In this document: piece by piece, positions 51,456 to 59,520 of the stretch
Numbering within the stretch: position 1 is the stretch's first letter
Layout: each line of letters begins with the position of its first letter
Assembly: GCF_049896245.1 (NCBI RefSeq)
Contig: NZ_JAFCTX010000019.1
Coordinates: forward strand, 19,400 to 83,399
Origin: Cypionkella sp049896245
GTDB lineage: Bacteria; Pseudomonadota; Alphaproteobacteria; Rhodobacterales; Rhodobacteraceae
Direction of reading: 5' to 3'
DNA: 64,000 nucleotides
The notes under the pieces: model-generated
Seen by the model: the letters and a program-made list of their open reading frames with translations, nothing else
Told to the model about the DNA's origin: nothing
Database searches by the model: none
Program-made: the position numbers and the translations under genes

Positions 51456-52211
51456 ATGGATGATAAGTGTGAGTTCTTACGGACCTTGCGGGGGCAACCG
51501 GTGCCAAAATGTAGAATTTGCGGCGAAGATATCATCTTCAGACATGTAGATGGGGAAGTAAAACCAATCCACATCGGTGGGCGAGGCTGTTTTGGTGGAT
51601 ACTCTGGCGGGGGCAATTCGCGCCCTGTAAAGCAGCTGAAGGATTTACCCCTTCATGGTGTAGTGCGGATGGCCGCAATCTCGGCCTATGTGAATCCGAA
51701 CGCAAAGTGTCCAGTCTGCCAAAAACCTGTATTCTACTACCAAAACGAACACGGTAGCCGCGTATTTTTCAATGCACCGGGGTGGCCATGGGAGAAACAC
51801 CCGTGCACAGATTCGAAAGATGCAAGGGGTCGTCCAGTTTATGCGGTTGGCCCAAGTGTTGGGCAGCCGAGCAATACTGCTATGGACGGCTTGGCTGCAT
51901 GTTCGGTGATAGCCGCCACTTGGGCCAACGTTGATTTTGGCAAAAGTTCCAGAATTCTTGTGACACTGGAACGTCAGCCGCGGGGGGTTCGTGAAAGAAT
52001 TGCCTCACTATTTGGGACCAAACATATGATGACGCTTGAAGTGAGGCGGAAGGACATTGATGCGGCATCAGCGAATCTCACTGATTTCCTTGATGCTCCA
52101 AGCATTGTCTTGCCGATAGAGGTTGCCCCTGGCGAGATAGTAACTTTGTCACTAATTTCGATCCGCCTTATGAAAATGATTCAAGTGTCGGCACGCCTGC
52201 TGGTCGGATAA
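51456..52211 (+). CDS. Hypothetical protein with two Cys-pair zinc-ribbon motifs
   Basis: 251 aa; family not recognised. Two C-x2-C pairs (PKCRICGEDIIFRH at about 19-22 and AKCPVCQKPVFYY at about 85-88), each followed by His or Cys candidates (HIGGRGC, KHPC), suggest zinc binding. The C-terminal 120 residues are alpha/beta. The gene and its flanks are A+T richer than the phage genes on both sides, so it is probably a recently acquired passenger. Function unknown; defence or phage-host interaction is possible. Confidence 0.65.
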   Translation: MDDKCEFLRTLRGQPVPKCRICGEDIIFRHVDGEVKPIHIGGRGCFGGYSGGGNSRPVKQLKDLPLHGVVRMAAISAYVNPNAKCPVCQKPVFYYQNEHGSRVFFNAPGWPWEKHPCTDSKDARGRPVYAVGPSVGQPSNTAMDGLAACSVIAATWANVDFGKSSRILVTLERQPRGVRERIASLFGTKHMMTLEVRRKDIDAASANLTDFLDAPSIVLPIEVAPGEIVTLSLISIRLMKMIQVSARLLVG

Positions 52212-52281
52212 TTTTAAATTGCTTTGCAGAGTTTTCGCAAAGCTATGTTATGTTAAATGGTGCCTTGATGGGCGGAGCAGT

Positions 52282-52854
52282 TCAATCATGAACTAGTCCC
52301 GATGGGCGAGTTTGGTCTGTTGGGTTGATCCGATACACCCTCCCCCGTTCATCTTCCTTCGCCGATATCACGACCAACCCCAACTTTTTGCCCAAGGCCC
52401 CGGACATCGCGCCCCTCGCAGTGTGTGCCAACCAACCCGTTGCGGCGACGATCTCGTCCAACGTGGCACCGTCAGGCGTGCGAAGCAGTGTGATCAGCAT
52501 CGCCTGCTTGGTCCCGGCGCGCGGCGTGGACACCTTAGTGACCGGCACCTCGACGGTGTTTTCATGGATCGCAACCTTCGTCTTAGCCACCACCGGTTCA
52601 ATCCCGATGGCCAGCAAGCCTGCGTCGGTGACCACCAACGTGGTGCCATGGCCATCGCCGGTCTCGCGCCAGAGCGGCTCGCCCCGGCGCAAGTTGGCAT
52701 CGACTTCCTGCAGCCAGCCGCGTTCAATCATCTTCGTGACGGCCATCTTCGCCGCTGCACCGGCCAGACCCTTCGGCAGCGGCATGGCGATGTAATCGGT
52801 GCGTTGCGCACCGGTAGTGAGGATTGTGATCTGGGTTTCGGAGAGTTTGATCAT
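52282..52854 (-). CDS. DUF3489 protein of the prophage
   Basis: 190 aa. LSETQITILTTGAQRTDYIA, GTTLVVTDAGLLAIGIEPV and GTKQAMLITLLRTPDGATLD-EIVAATGWLAHT define the family; winged-helix-like and possibly DNA-binding. Paralogue of 14164-14706 and in the same gene order. It is transcribed opposite to the packaging genes. Confidence 0.87.
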   Translation of the reverse strand: MIKLSETQITILTTGAQRTDYIAMPLPKGLAGAAAKMAVTKMIERGWLQEVDANLRRGEPLWRETGDGHGTTLVVTDAGLLAIGIEPVVAKTKVAIHENTVEVPVTKVSTPRAGTKQAMLITLLRTPDGATLDEIVAATGWLAHTARGAMSGALGKKLGLVVISAKEDERGRVYRINPTDQTRPSGLVHD

Positions 52855-52866
52855 CGCGAGTTCCTC

Positions 52867-53091
52867 TTATTGGTCGTGTTTGGCAAGGAAGGCGGCGATG
52901 CGCGACAAGAGATCGTTGAGGCCGTTCGCATCGGCCCCGAGGATTAAGTCGCCATCATCGTCGGTTTGCAGATCGGCGATCTCTCGCAAGAGAGTTACGG
53001 CATCGTCGCAGGGGGCGAGGCGTTCGGCCTCCCATGCGGCGGTGATCGCGTACTGTTCGATCTGATGACGCTGGGCGGGATCAAACGGCAT
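52867..53091 (-). CDS. Small phage-associated protein
   Basis: 74 aa, acidic, paralogue of 14719-14943 (FDPAQRHQIEQYAITAAWEA ... DLLSRIAAFLAKHDQ). It overlaps the next gene by 11 bp, the same overlap as in the remnant. Function unknown. Confidence 0.78.
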   Translation of the reverse strand: MPFDPAQRHQIEQYAITAAWEAERLAPCDDAVTLLREIADLQTDDDGDLILGADANGLNDLLSRIAAFLAKHDQ

Positions 53092-53311
53092 GTTCGCCTT
53101 CGCTGAAGGCGCTGTCGGTGATCTGGCGCAGCAGGCTGGAATAGTGGTTCAGCGTGCCAACATCGCCCCAGTGGATCGCGTCCGGGTCGGTGCTGAAATG
53201 GTCAGCGCTCAGGGTCTGGATGCGCGCCAGCATGTCGTCGATCCGGCGTTTGGTGGCGAGGAACGACTCGAGGGCTTTGTCGTTCGGGGCGGTGGCGCGG
53301 CGGGTTGTCAT
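53081..53311 (-). CDS. Small phage-associated protein
   Basis: 76 aa from ATG 53311. Paralogue of 14933-15160 with the same end (TLNHYSSLLRQITDSAF). It is the first gene of the minus-strand group here because the DUF6900-like gene found in the other copy is absent. Confidence 0.78.
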   Translation of the reverse strand: MTTRRATAPNDKALESFLATKRRIDDMLARIQTLSADHFSTDPDAIHWGDVGTLNHYSSLLRQITDSAFSEGEHAV

Positions 53312-53428
53312 GGCGTGTTCTCCGGGGATGAGTTGCATCGTTTTCCTGCAACCAGAATCACTCTTATCGGGGGTATAATCAACTGAATAACAAGTAATAA
53401 CATTGCTTTAGGCGAGCGGAGCGACACC

Positions 53429-53965
53429 ATGGACGGGATGAGCGAGAGGGAATACTCCAGCCATTCCGGCCTGTCGCGCGGGGCAATCCAGAAGGCCCGC
53501 AAGGCCGGGCGGTTGGTGGTTTACGGCGACGGATCTATCAATGCAGCTGCTTCTGACGTGCGCCGCGGCGAGATGACCGATCCGGATCAGCAGCGTCGGT
53601 CGACGGGTGGCGTCAGCGGCTTTTCGGGGCCTGCCGACAGTTCCTCCTATCTGAAGGCCAGGACGGCGCTGACCGTATACCAGGCGCAGGAACGCCAGCT
53701 GGCGATCCAGAAGAAGAAGGGCACGCTGGTGGACCGGGCACGTGCCGAGGCGCTGGTGTTCCGCCTAGCCCGGCAGGAACGGGACGCCTGGGTCACATGG
53801 CCCAGCAGGGTGGCGGCGCTGATGGCTGCGCAGATCGCAGCAGAAGTGGAGAAACAAACCGACCGACCGGTAATGATCGAGGCCGCGATCCTGCAAAGGG
53901 TGCTGGAAACCCATGTCAGAGAACAGCTCGCAGCCCTCGCCGACCTCCGAATCTCCTTGGGGTGA
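53429..53965 (+). CDS. Phage terminase small subunit
   Basis: 178 aa. N-terminal Nu1-like winged HTH (SEREYSSHSGLSRGAIQKAR, KAGRLVVYGDGSINA), a linker, then a helical C-terminal part (SYLKARTALTVYQAQERQLA ... LVDRARAEALVFRLARQERD). It recognises phage DNA for packaging and recruits the large subunit. It overlaps the large-subunit gene by 53 bp. Confidence 0.9.
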   Translation: MDGMSEREYSSHSGLSRGAIQKARKAGRLVVYGDGSINAAASDVRRGEMTDPDQQRRSTGGVSGFSGPADSSSYLKARTALTVYQAQERQLAIQKKKGTLVDRARAEALVFRLARQERDAWVTWPSRVAALMAAQIAAEVEKQTDRPVMIEAAILQRVLETHVREQLAALADLRISLG

Positions 53966-55940
53966 AGACGACGACCTGACCGCCGATCTCGACCTCGGCT
54001 TTGACGGGGCAGAGGATATCCTGCGCACCTGGCGCCGGGGCATGCGGCCCGACCCGGACCTGACGGTCTCGGAATGGGCCGATCAGCACCGTTGGCTGTC
54101 CTCGCGCACCAGCGCCGAGCCGGGGCGCTACCGGACGGCCCGCACGCCCTATCTGCGCGAAATCATGGATGCGCTGTCACCCCGCCACCCGGCCCAGCGC
54201 ATCTCGTTCATGAAGGCAGCACAGGTCGGCGCAACCGAGGCGGGCAACAACTGGATCGGCTTTGTTATCCATCACGCCCCTGGCCCAATGCTGGCGGTGC
54301 TGCCGACGGTCGAGATGGCCAAGCGCACCTCGCGCGGGCGGCTGGACCCGTTGATCGCGGACAGTCCTGCCTTGCGCGAACGGGTCAATCCGGCGCGTTC
54401 GCGCGATGCTGGCAACTCGATGCTGTCCAAGGAGTTCCCGGGCGGCATCCTGGTGCTGACCGGTGCCAACAGCGCCACTGGTCTGCGGTCGATGCCCGCG
54501 CGGTACATCTTTCTGGACGAGGTCGACGCCTATCCAGCCTCCGCCGACGAAGAAGGCGATCCGGTCACCTTGGCCGAGGCTCGGACCACGACCTTCTCGC
54601 ACCGTCGCAAGGTGTTCATGGTCTCTACGCCCACGATACGGGGCCTGAGCCGGATCGAGCGCGAGTTCGAGGCTTCGGACCAGCGCCGCTACTTCGTGCC
54701 CTGCCCGCATTGTGGGGCGATGAAGTGGCTGCAGTTTGAGCGGCTGCGCTGGGCGAAGGGCCAACCGGAAACTGCGGCCTATGCCTGCGAGGGGTGCGAG
54801 AAGCCCATCGCCGAGCATCACAAGACGGCAATGCTGGAGGGCGGCGAATGGCGACCGACGGCAGTATCGGTCGATCCGAATTCCATCGGCTTCCATATCT
54901 CGGCGCTCTATTCGCCGATGGGCTGGAAAAGCTGGGCCCAGATCGCGCGGGATTGGCTGGCCGCCCAAGGCTCCGACGAAATGCTGCGCGCCGCGCGCAA
55001 CACCTTGCTGGGCGAGACATGGGTCGAAAGCGGCGATGCGCCCGAATGGCAACGGCTGGCAGATCGTCGTGAGGCGTTCGCCGCCACCGTGCCACATCTC
55101 GGCCTGTTCCTGACTGCCGGGGCGGATGTGCAGAAGGATCGGATCGAGGTCGATGTCTGGGCCTGGGGCCGTGGTCTGGAAAGCTGGCTGGTCGAACACA
55201 TCGTCATCGCGGGTGGTCCGGAGGATCCTGCGGCTTGGGACAAGCTGACGGCTTTGCTGGGACGAACTTGGGCGCATGAAAGCGGTGCGGTCATGCAGCT
55301 GTCCAAACTGGCCATCGACACTGGTTACGAGGCCCCGGCGGTTTACGCCTGGTCGCGCGCTGCCGGTTACGCGCAGGTCACGCCGATCAAGGGCGTGGAA
55401 AGCTTCAACCGCTCGACACCGGTCTCGGGTCCAACTTTCGTCGACGCCACCATCGGCGGCAAGCGTCTGCGCCGGGGTGCCCGACTCTGGACCATCGCGG
55501 TTTCGACCTTCAAGGCGGAAACCTATCGCTTCCTTCGCCTTGAACGGCCATCGGATGAAGACCGCGCGCTGGGCGTCTGTGACGCGGGAGGCACCATGCA
55601 CCTGCCCAACTGGGCCGACACCGAATGGCTGAAGCAGCTGGTGGCCGAACAGATGATTACTGTCCGCAACAAGCGCGGCTTTGGCCATCAGGAATGGCAG
55701 AAGATGCGGGAGCGGAACGAAGCTTTGGACTGCCGCGTCTATGCCCGGGCGGCTGCTTGGATCCTCGGCGCCGACCGCTGGGACGAGGCCACCTGGCGGT
55801 CGCTTGAGGTTCAGGCGGGCGTCGAGACCAAAGAACAGGTGGCGGCAGTGGTGGTTGAACAGACCGCCCCGACCGCCGGAACCGTGCTGACACCGCGCCG
55901 CCGCCGATCCGGCGCGGTGACCCCGAAATACATGAGGTAG
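53913..55940 (+). CDS. Phage terminase large subunit (GpA family)
   Basis: 675 aa. ATPase domain with Walker A-like KAAQVGATEAGNNW at about 98 and Walker B YIFLDEVDAYP at about 200; TTTFSHRRKVFMVSTPT coupling motif; zinc-ribbon-like PCPHCGAMKW/CEGCEKP; C-terminal nuclease with acidic residues in TAGADVQKDRIEVDVWAWG and AIDTGYEAP. Lambda GpA type, forming cos ends. Complete and in frame. Confidence 0.95.
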   Translation: MSENSSQPSPTSESPWGEDDDLTADLDLGFDGAEDILRTWRRGMRPDPDLTVSEWADQHRWLSSRTSAEPGRYRTARTPYLREIMDALSPRHPAQRISFMKAAQVGATEAGNNWIGFVIHHAPGPMLAVLPTVEMAKRTSRGRLDPLIADSPALRERVNPARSRDAGNSMLSKEFPGGILVLTGANSATGLRSMPARYIFLDEVDAYPASADEEGDPVTLAEARTTTFSHRRKVFMVSTPTIRGLSRIEREFEASDQRRYFVPCPHCGAMKWLQFERLRWAKGQPETAAYACEGCEKPIAEHHKTAMLEGGEWRPTAVSVDPNSIGFHISALYSPMGWKSWAQIARDWLAAQGSDEMLRAARNTLLGETWVESGDAPEWQRLADRREAFAATVPHLGLFLTAGADVQKDRIEVDVWAWGRGLESWLVEHIVIAGGPEDPAAWDKLTALLGRTWAHESGAVMQLSKLAIDTGYEAPAVYAWSRAAGYAQVTPIKGVESFNRSTPVSGPTFVDATIGGKRLRRGARLWTIAVSTFKAETYRFLRLERPSDEDRALGVCDAGGTMHLPNWADTEWLKQLVAEQMITVRNKRGFGHQEWQKMRERNEALDCRVYARAAAWILGADRWDEATWRSLEVQAGVETKEQVAAVVVEQTAPTAGTVLTPRRRRSGAVTPKYMR

Positions 55941-55945
55941 AGACG

Positions 55946-56161
55946 ATGACTCTGGCAGAAATGCAGGCGCTGCTCAGCGCCCTTTTGGGCATGCGGTTCG
56001 GGGGCGTGCGGTCAATCACCTATGACGGCCGCCAGATCAGCTATGGATCCGACGCCGAGCTTGCGACGGCGATCTTCGATCTCGAACGGAGGATCGCGGC
56101 CGCCGACACCACCGTCACGCGGTCGCGGGTGTCGCGGCCCTTCGCTTCTAAGGATCTGTGA
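55946..56161 (+). CDS. Head-tail joining protein gpW
   Basis: 71 aa. MTLAEMQALLSALLGMRFGG, VRSITYDGRQISYGS and LERRIAAADTTVTRSR fit lambda gpW, a small protein that closes the packaged head. Located between terminase and portal as in lambda. AGAGACG lies before the ATG. Confidence 0.85.
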   Translation: MTLAEMQALLSALLGMRFGGVRSITYDGRQISYGSDAELATAIFDLERRIAAADTTVTRSRVSRPFASKDL

Positions 56162-56163
56162 TC

Positions 56164-56388
56164 ATGGCCACGACCAATTGGCGGGCGCGTGTCGGCGCAT
56201 GGGTCGGCGGCTTTGGCGTGCCGGGCGGATTTGACGCCACCTCCGGCCAGCGCCGGTTGAAGGGCTTTGTCACGTCGCGCGCCCATGTGAATGCGCTGAT
56301 CGCGGCGTCAGGTCCGGAGATGAACGCCCGCGCTCGCTGGCTGGTGCGCAACAACGGCTATGCAGCCAATGCAATTGAGTCGTGGGTA
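56164..56388 (+). pseudogene. Portal protein, N-terminal 75 residues only
   Basis: NWRARVGAWVGGFG, then RRLKGFVTSRAHVNALIAAS and RWLVRNNGYAANAIESW match the N-terminus of lambda-type portal proteins (about 500 aa). At about 56388 the sequence passes directly into the major capsid gene in another frame, so the remaining portal, the head protease/scaffold and decoration genes are deleted. No functional portal can be made from this locus. Confidence 0.85.
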
Positions 56389-57370
56389 CTCGCTTGCCGA
56401 AATGACCCAAGCCATCAACATCCTGCCGAACCTCTACACCCGTCTGGGCGAGATCGGCCTTTTCAGCTTTGAGGGCATCACCCAGCGCTCCGTTATCATC
56501 GAGCAGTTCGATGGCGCCCTGAACGTCCTGCCCTCGGTGCCGCTGGGTGCCCCCGCAACCGTCGCAACCCGGCAAGGCCGCTCGATGCGGTCGTTTGGCC
56601 TGCCGTGGATCCCGCATGACGATGTGATCCTCGCCTCCGACATTCAGGGCGTGCCTGCCTTTGGCGGCAGTGAGAACGAGCAACTGGCCACGGTGATGAT
56701 GCGCAAGCTGACTCTGATGCGCCGCAAACACGCCCAGACCCGCGAATATATGGAGATGAACGCCCTGCGCGGCATCGTGAAGGATGGCGCGGGCACCACG
56801 CTTTACAACTACTTCACCGAATTTGGCCTCGCGCAAATCTCGGTCGATTTCCTGCTCGGGACGGCTACGACCCTCGTGCAGGCCAAGGTCCGCGAAGCGA
56901 TCCGGGCCGTGGAAGACAATCTCTTGGGCGATTCGATGATCAGCGTTTACGCGCTGGTCAGCCCGGAATTCTTCGACAAGCTGATCGGCCATGCTCTGAC
57001 GCAGGACGCCTACAAGTTCTATTCGGCCACCGGCGCGCAGCCCTTACGTCAAGATGTGCGGCGGTCCTTTCCCTTCGCGGGCATCTTGTTCGAGGAATAC
57101 CGTGGTGCCGTCACCCTCTCGACCGGGGTGGCCGAACGGCTGATCCCGGCTGGCGAGGGTATCGCCTTCCCGATCGGCACCATCGACACCTTCACGACCT
57201 ATGGCGGCCCGGCCAACCAGATCAGCCTCGCCAATACCATCGGTCTGCCGCTCTATGCGCGCCAGTTGATGGACGACAAGGACCGCTGGATCAACATCCT
57301 GACCGAGGCCTCGATCCTGCCAGTCAACAAGCGGCCGCGCACCGCGATCCGCCTCTTCAGTTCCAACTGA
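56360..57370 (+). CDS. Major capsid protein (lambda gpE family), N-terminus replaced
   Basis: Real capsid sequence begins near 56389 (SLAEMTQAINILPNLYTRLG) and continues to the stop, with QRSVIIEQFDGALNVLPSVP, REYMEMNALRGIVKDGAGTT, FNYFTEFGL-like YNYFTEFGLAQ, and the LIPAGEGIAFPIGT end, typical of the HK97-fold lambda E-like family. Only the first ~10 native residues are lost; the ATG at 56360 lies in portal-derived DNA and supplies a substitute start. Translation level is uncertain since the normal RBS is gone. Confidence 0.85.
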   Translation: MQPMQLSRGYSLAEMTQAINILPNLYTRLGEIGLFSFEGITQRSVIIEQFDGALNVLPSVPLGAPATVATRQGRSMRSFGLPWIPHDDVILASDIQGVPAFGGSENEQLATVMMRKLTLMRRKHAQTREYMEMNALRGIVKDGAGTTLYNYFTEFGLAQISVDFLLGTATTLVQAKVREAIRAVEDNLLGDSMISVYALVSPEFFDKLIGHALTQDAYKFYSATGAQPLRQDVRRSFPFAGILFEEYRGAVTLSTGVAERLIPAGEGIAFPIGTIDTFTTYGGPANQISLANTIGLPLYARQLMDDKDRWINILTEASILPVNKRPRTAIRLFSSN

Positions 57371-57384
57371 TCCGAGGCAGTGAG

Positions 57385-57699
57385 ATGAACGCCTTCGCCA
57401 CCGCCATGAATGCGATCTTCGCGGACCCCAACATGGCGGTGGATGCCCTTTGGTTTGCGGGCGGAACCGGTCCCGGCATCGCCATCCGGGTCATCCGCAA
57501 ATCACCGGATGAGGTCACCCCCTTCGGCGCTGGGCGCATCCTGTCGGAAACCACCATGCTGGATGCGCGCATCGCCGACATGCCCACACCTGCGCCGGGC
57601 GATTTGATCCGCATCGGGCTAGAGGACTTCATCCTTCAGGGGGAGCCGAAGCTCGACCGCGAACGGCTGATCTGGACGCTTAACACGAGGACGCCATGA
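57385..57699 (+). CDS. Head-tail connector-like protein
   Basis: 104 aa. MNAFATAMNAIFADPNMAVD, ALWFAGGTGPGIAIRVI and a final beta-rich part (GDLIRIGLEDFILQGEPKLD) fit phage head-tail attachment proteins of the gpFII/ATP-binding-like group found after the capsid gene. It overlaps the next gene by 4 bp (ATGA). Confidence 0.7.
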   Translation: MNAFATAMNAIFADPNMAVDALWFAGGTGPGIAIRVIRKSPDEVTPFGAGRILSETTMLDARIADMPTPAPGDLIRIGLEDFILQGEPKLDRERLIWTLNTRTP

Positions 57700-58334
57700 A
57701 ACTGAACGTCAGCTTCACCCCCGACCTCATCGCCCTGATGCGCGCCGAGGTAGCGGCGGGGCAAAAGGCGGTCTCCATCACAATGGCCCAAGCCGGAACT
57801 AGCCTTAAATCGGCCTGGCGGGCCCAGATCACCGGTGCGGGTTTGGGCCAGCGCCTCGCCAACACCATCCGGTCACTGACCTATCCCAAGGGTCGCAACA
57901 GCCTCGACGCGGCCGCACTGGTCTGGTCGAACGCCCCGGTCATCATTGGCGCGCATGACACCGGGCCGCTGATCCGCTCGAGCAATGGCTTCTGGCTGGC
58001 GATCCCATTGCCCGCCGCTGGAAAGGCGCTGGGTGGCAAGCGCATCACCCCGGCCATGTGGGAGAAAAAGAACGGCCTGCGCCTGCGTTTTGTCTATCGC
58101 AGCCGGGGGCCGAGTCTTTTGGTGGCGGATGCGGTGCGGCTGAACACGCGCGGTCAGGCGGCCGTCTCCAAGTCGAAAACCGGGAAGGGTCAGGTGACTG
58201 CGCCGATCTTCCTACTGGTGCGGCAGGTTAAAATGCCGAAGCGGCTGGATCTAGCGAGGGATGCAGAACGGGCGCTGGCAGCCATTCCGGGCAGCATCGT
58301 GCGCAACTGGGTGAACGGGCAGATCGGCCATTGA
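57696..58334 (+). CDS. DUF6441 tail component
   Basis: 212 aa. KLNVSFTPDLIALMRAEVAA, ITGAGLGQRLANTIRSLTYP, NAPVIIGAHDTGPLIRS and the C-terminal VRQVKMPKRLDLARDAERAL define DUF6441, a family in alphaproteobacterial siphoviruses at the place of lambda gpZ. Probably a minor tail or tail-completion protein. Confidence 0.85.
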   Translation: MKLNVSFTPDLIALMRAEVAAGQKAVSITMAQAGTSLKSAWRAQITGAGLGQRLANTIRSLTYPKGRNSLDAAALVWSNAPVIIGAHDTGPLIRSSNGFWLAIPLPAAGKALGGKRITPAMWEKKNGLRLRFVYRSRGPSLLVADAVRLNTRGQAAVSKSKTGKGQVTAPIFLLVRQVKMPKRLDLARDAERALAAIPGSIVRNWVNGQIGH

Positions 58335-58521
58335 CCGCTATTTGGACAAAGCTGCCGCTCGTTGCATCTGCGCCAATGGTCGGGTTGAATTAGCCACACC
58401 CAATCACGCCATCTATCGAGCTTGAGATTCATCTTCACAACTAATATCGACTGCTGGGCACTGATGGAATTTTGCTCTCGCCAGATTTCTGGGCGATTAG
58501 GGCGGCAAAGAGGGCGACGGT
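58335..58521. other. Left flank of GNAT insertion
   Basis: No gene. A+T richer than the tail genes. Contains GACAAAGCTGCC at 58342-58353, a word also present upstream of both ParB-methyltransferase leaders (48091, 49946). Confidence 0.4.
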
Positions 58522-58977
58522 TTGAAGACTAGAAATGCGACGAAAGCAGACGCTTTTGCTATCCAAGCCCTGACGCGGGAAGCCTATGCGAAGTGGGTTC
58601 CGTTGATAGGGCGCGAGCCTTTGCCGATGACGGTCGATTACCATGATGCCGTCAAGCAACATCTTTTTCGACTTGTGCACGTTGGCGAAACATTGGCCGC
58701 TCTCGTCGAGACGGTCACAGAAGCTGATCATGTTTTGATAGAAAATCTTGCCGTTTTACCCGCTTTTCAGGGCAATGGCTTCGGGCGACGGTTGCTGGCC
58801 CTTGTTGAACAGACCGCAAAGGCCGAAGGGGCGATGCGGATCAAGCTTTACACCAATAAGCTGTTTGTCGAGAACATCGAATTCTACTCGCGACATGGCT
58901 ACACAATTGATTTTGAAGAGCCGTTCAAGGGCGGCATGTTAGTTTATATGAGCAAATCATTGGCACAAGGAACTTAG
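58522..58977 (+). CDS. GNAT acetyltransferase (moron)
   Basis: 151 aa from a TTG start. GNAT fold with RNATKADAFAIQALTREAYA, strand 4 VLIENLAVLPAFQGNGFGRR (motif A, Q-x2-G-x-G/A) and YSRHGYTI near the end. Probably a small-molecule or antibiotic-type N-acetyltransferase; acceptor unknown. It is inserted between two tail genes that are normally adjacent, with A+T-rich flanks, so it is most likely passenger cargo. Confidence 0.85.
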   Translation: MKTRNATKADAFAIQALTREAYAKWVPLIGREPLPMTVDYHDAVKQHLFRLVHVGETLAALVETVTEADHVLIENLAVLPAFQGNGFGRRLLALVEQTAKAEGAMRIKLYTNKLFVENIEFYSRHGYTIDFEEPFKGGMLVYMSKSLAQGT

Positions 58978-59073
58978 CCTGCTCGGTTGAGCGGTCGTTG
59001 GCCGCACCGCGCAGCATTGTTAAGTTGGGCTCCTTGCGGTCGTTGGCTACGCCATCAGATTTGGAAAGACCAA

Positions 59074-59496
59074 ATGCCCAGCATCCGCGAAACCATTCTA
59101 GCCGCCCTGCACGCGCGGTTGCAAACCCTTGCCGCCCCAGTGCTGCGTGGCGAAGTGCTGCCCGAACGCATTCCTGCCACGGGCCTGATCATCCTGCGCG
59201 ACGGCAAGCCGGGCGATCCGGAGGTGACGCTGTCGCCGCTGACCTATTTCTACGAGCATCGGGCTGAGCTGGAGGTGGTGATCCAGGCGGGGACCGGACG
59301 CGATTCCCTGTTCGATGCGCTGACGGCGGATATTGGCGCGGCGCTGACCGCTGATCGCACGCTAGGTGGTCTATGCGATTGGGTGGAGGCAGAAGCGCCC
59401 GAGCCTGTCGATCTGCCCATCGAGGGAGCGGCGGCGCTGAAGGCAGCGGTGATCGCCGTCGTGCTGCACTACGCGACCTCTGACCCTCTGATCTGA
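59074..59496 (+). CDS. Phage tail terminator-like protein
   Basis: 140 aa from ATG 59074 (GGAAAGACC upstream). PSIRETILAALHARLQTL, a middle strand GLIILRDGKPGDPEVTLSPL, TYFYEHRAELEVVIQAG and DWVEAEAPEPVDLPIEGAAA resemble lambda gpU-like tail terminators, sometimes annotated as acyl-CoA transferase. Position before the tail tube supports this. Confidence 0.78.
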   Translation: MPSIRETILAALHARLQTLAAPVLRGEVLPERIPATGLIILRDGKPGDPEVTLSPLTYFYEHRAELEVVIQAGTGRDSLFDALTADIGAALTADRTLGGLCDWVEAEAPEPVDLPIEGAAALKAAVIAVVLHYATSDPLI

Positions 59497-59520
59497 TTTC
59501 CCTCACAAAAGGATACTGAC

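Noticed and set aside
54177..55688. 503-codon open frame on the minus strand
   Set aside because: It lies fully antisense to the terminase large subunit and has no recognisable domain; a GC-rich shadow frame.
58980..59060. Possible integron attC site after the GNAT gene (GTTAAGT, GTTGGGC words)
   Set aside because: No matching RYYYAAC partner or clear attC stem could be drawn, and no integron integrase is in the window.
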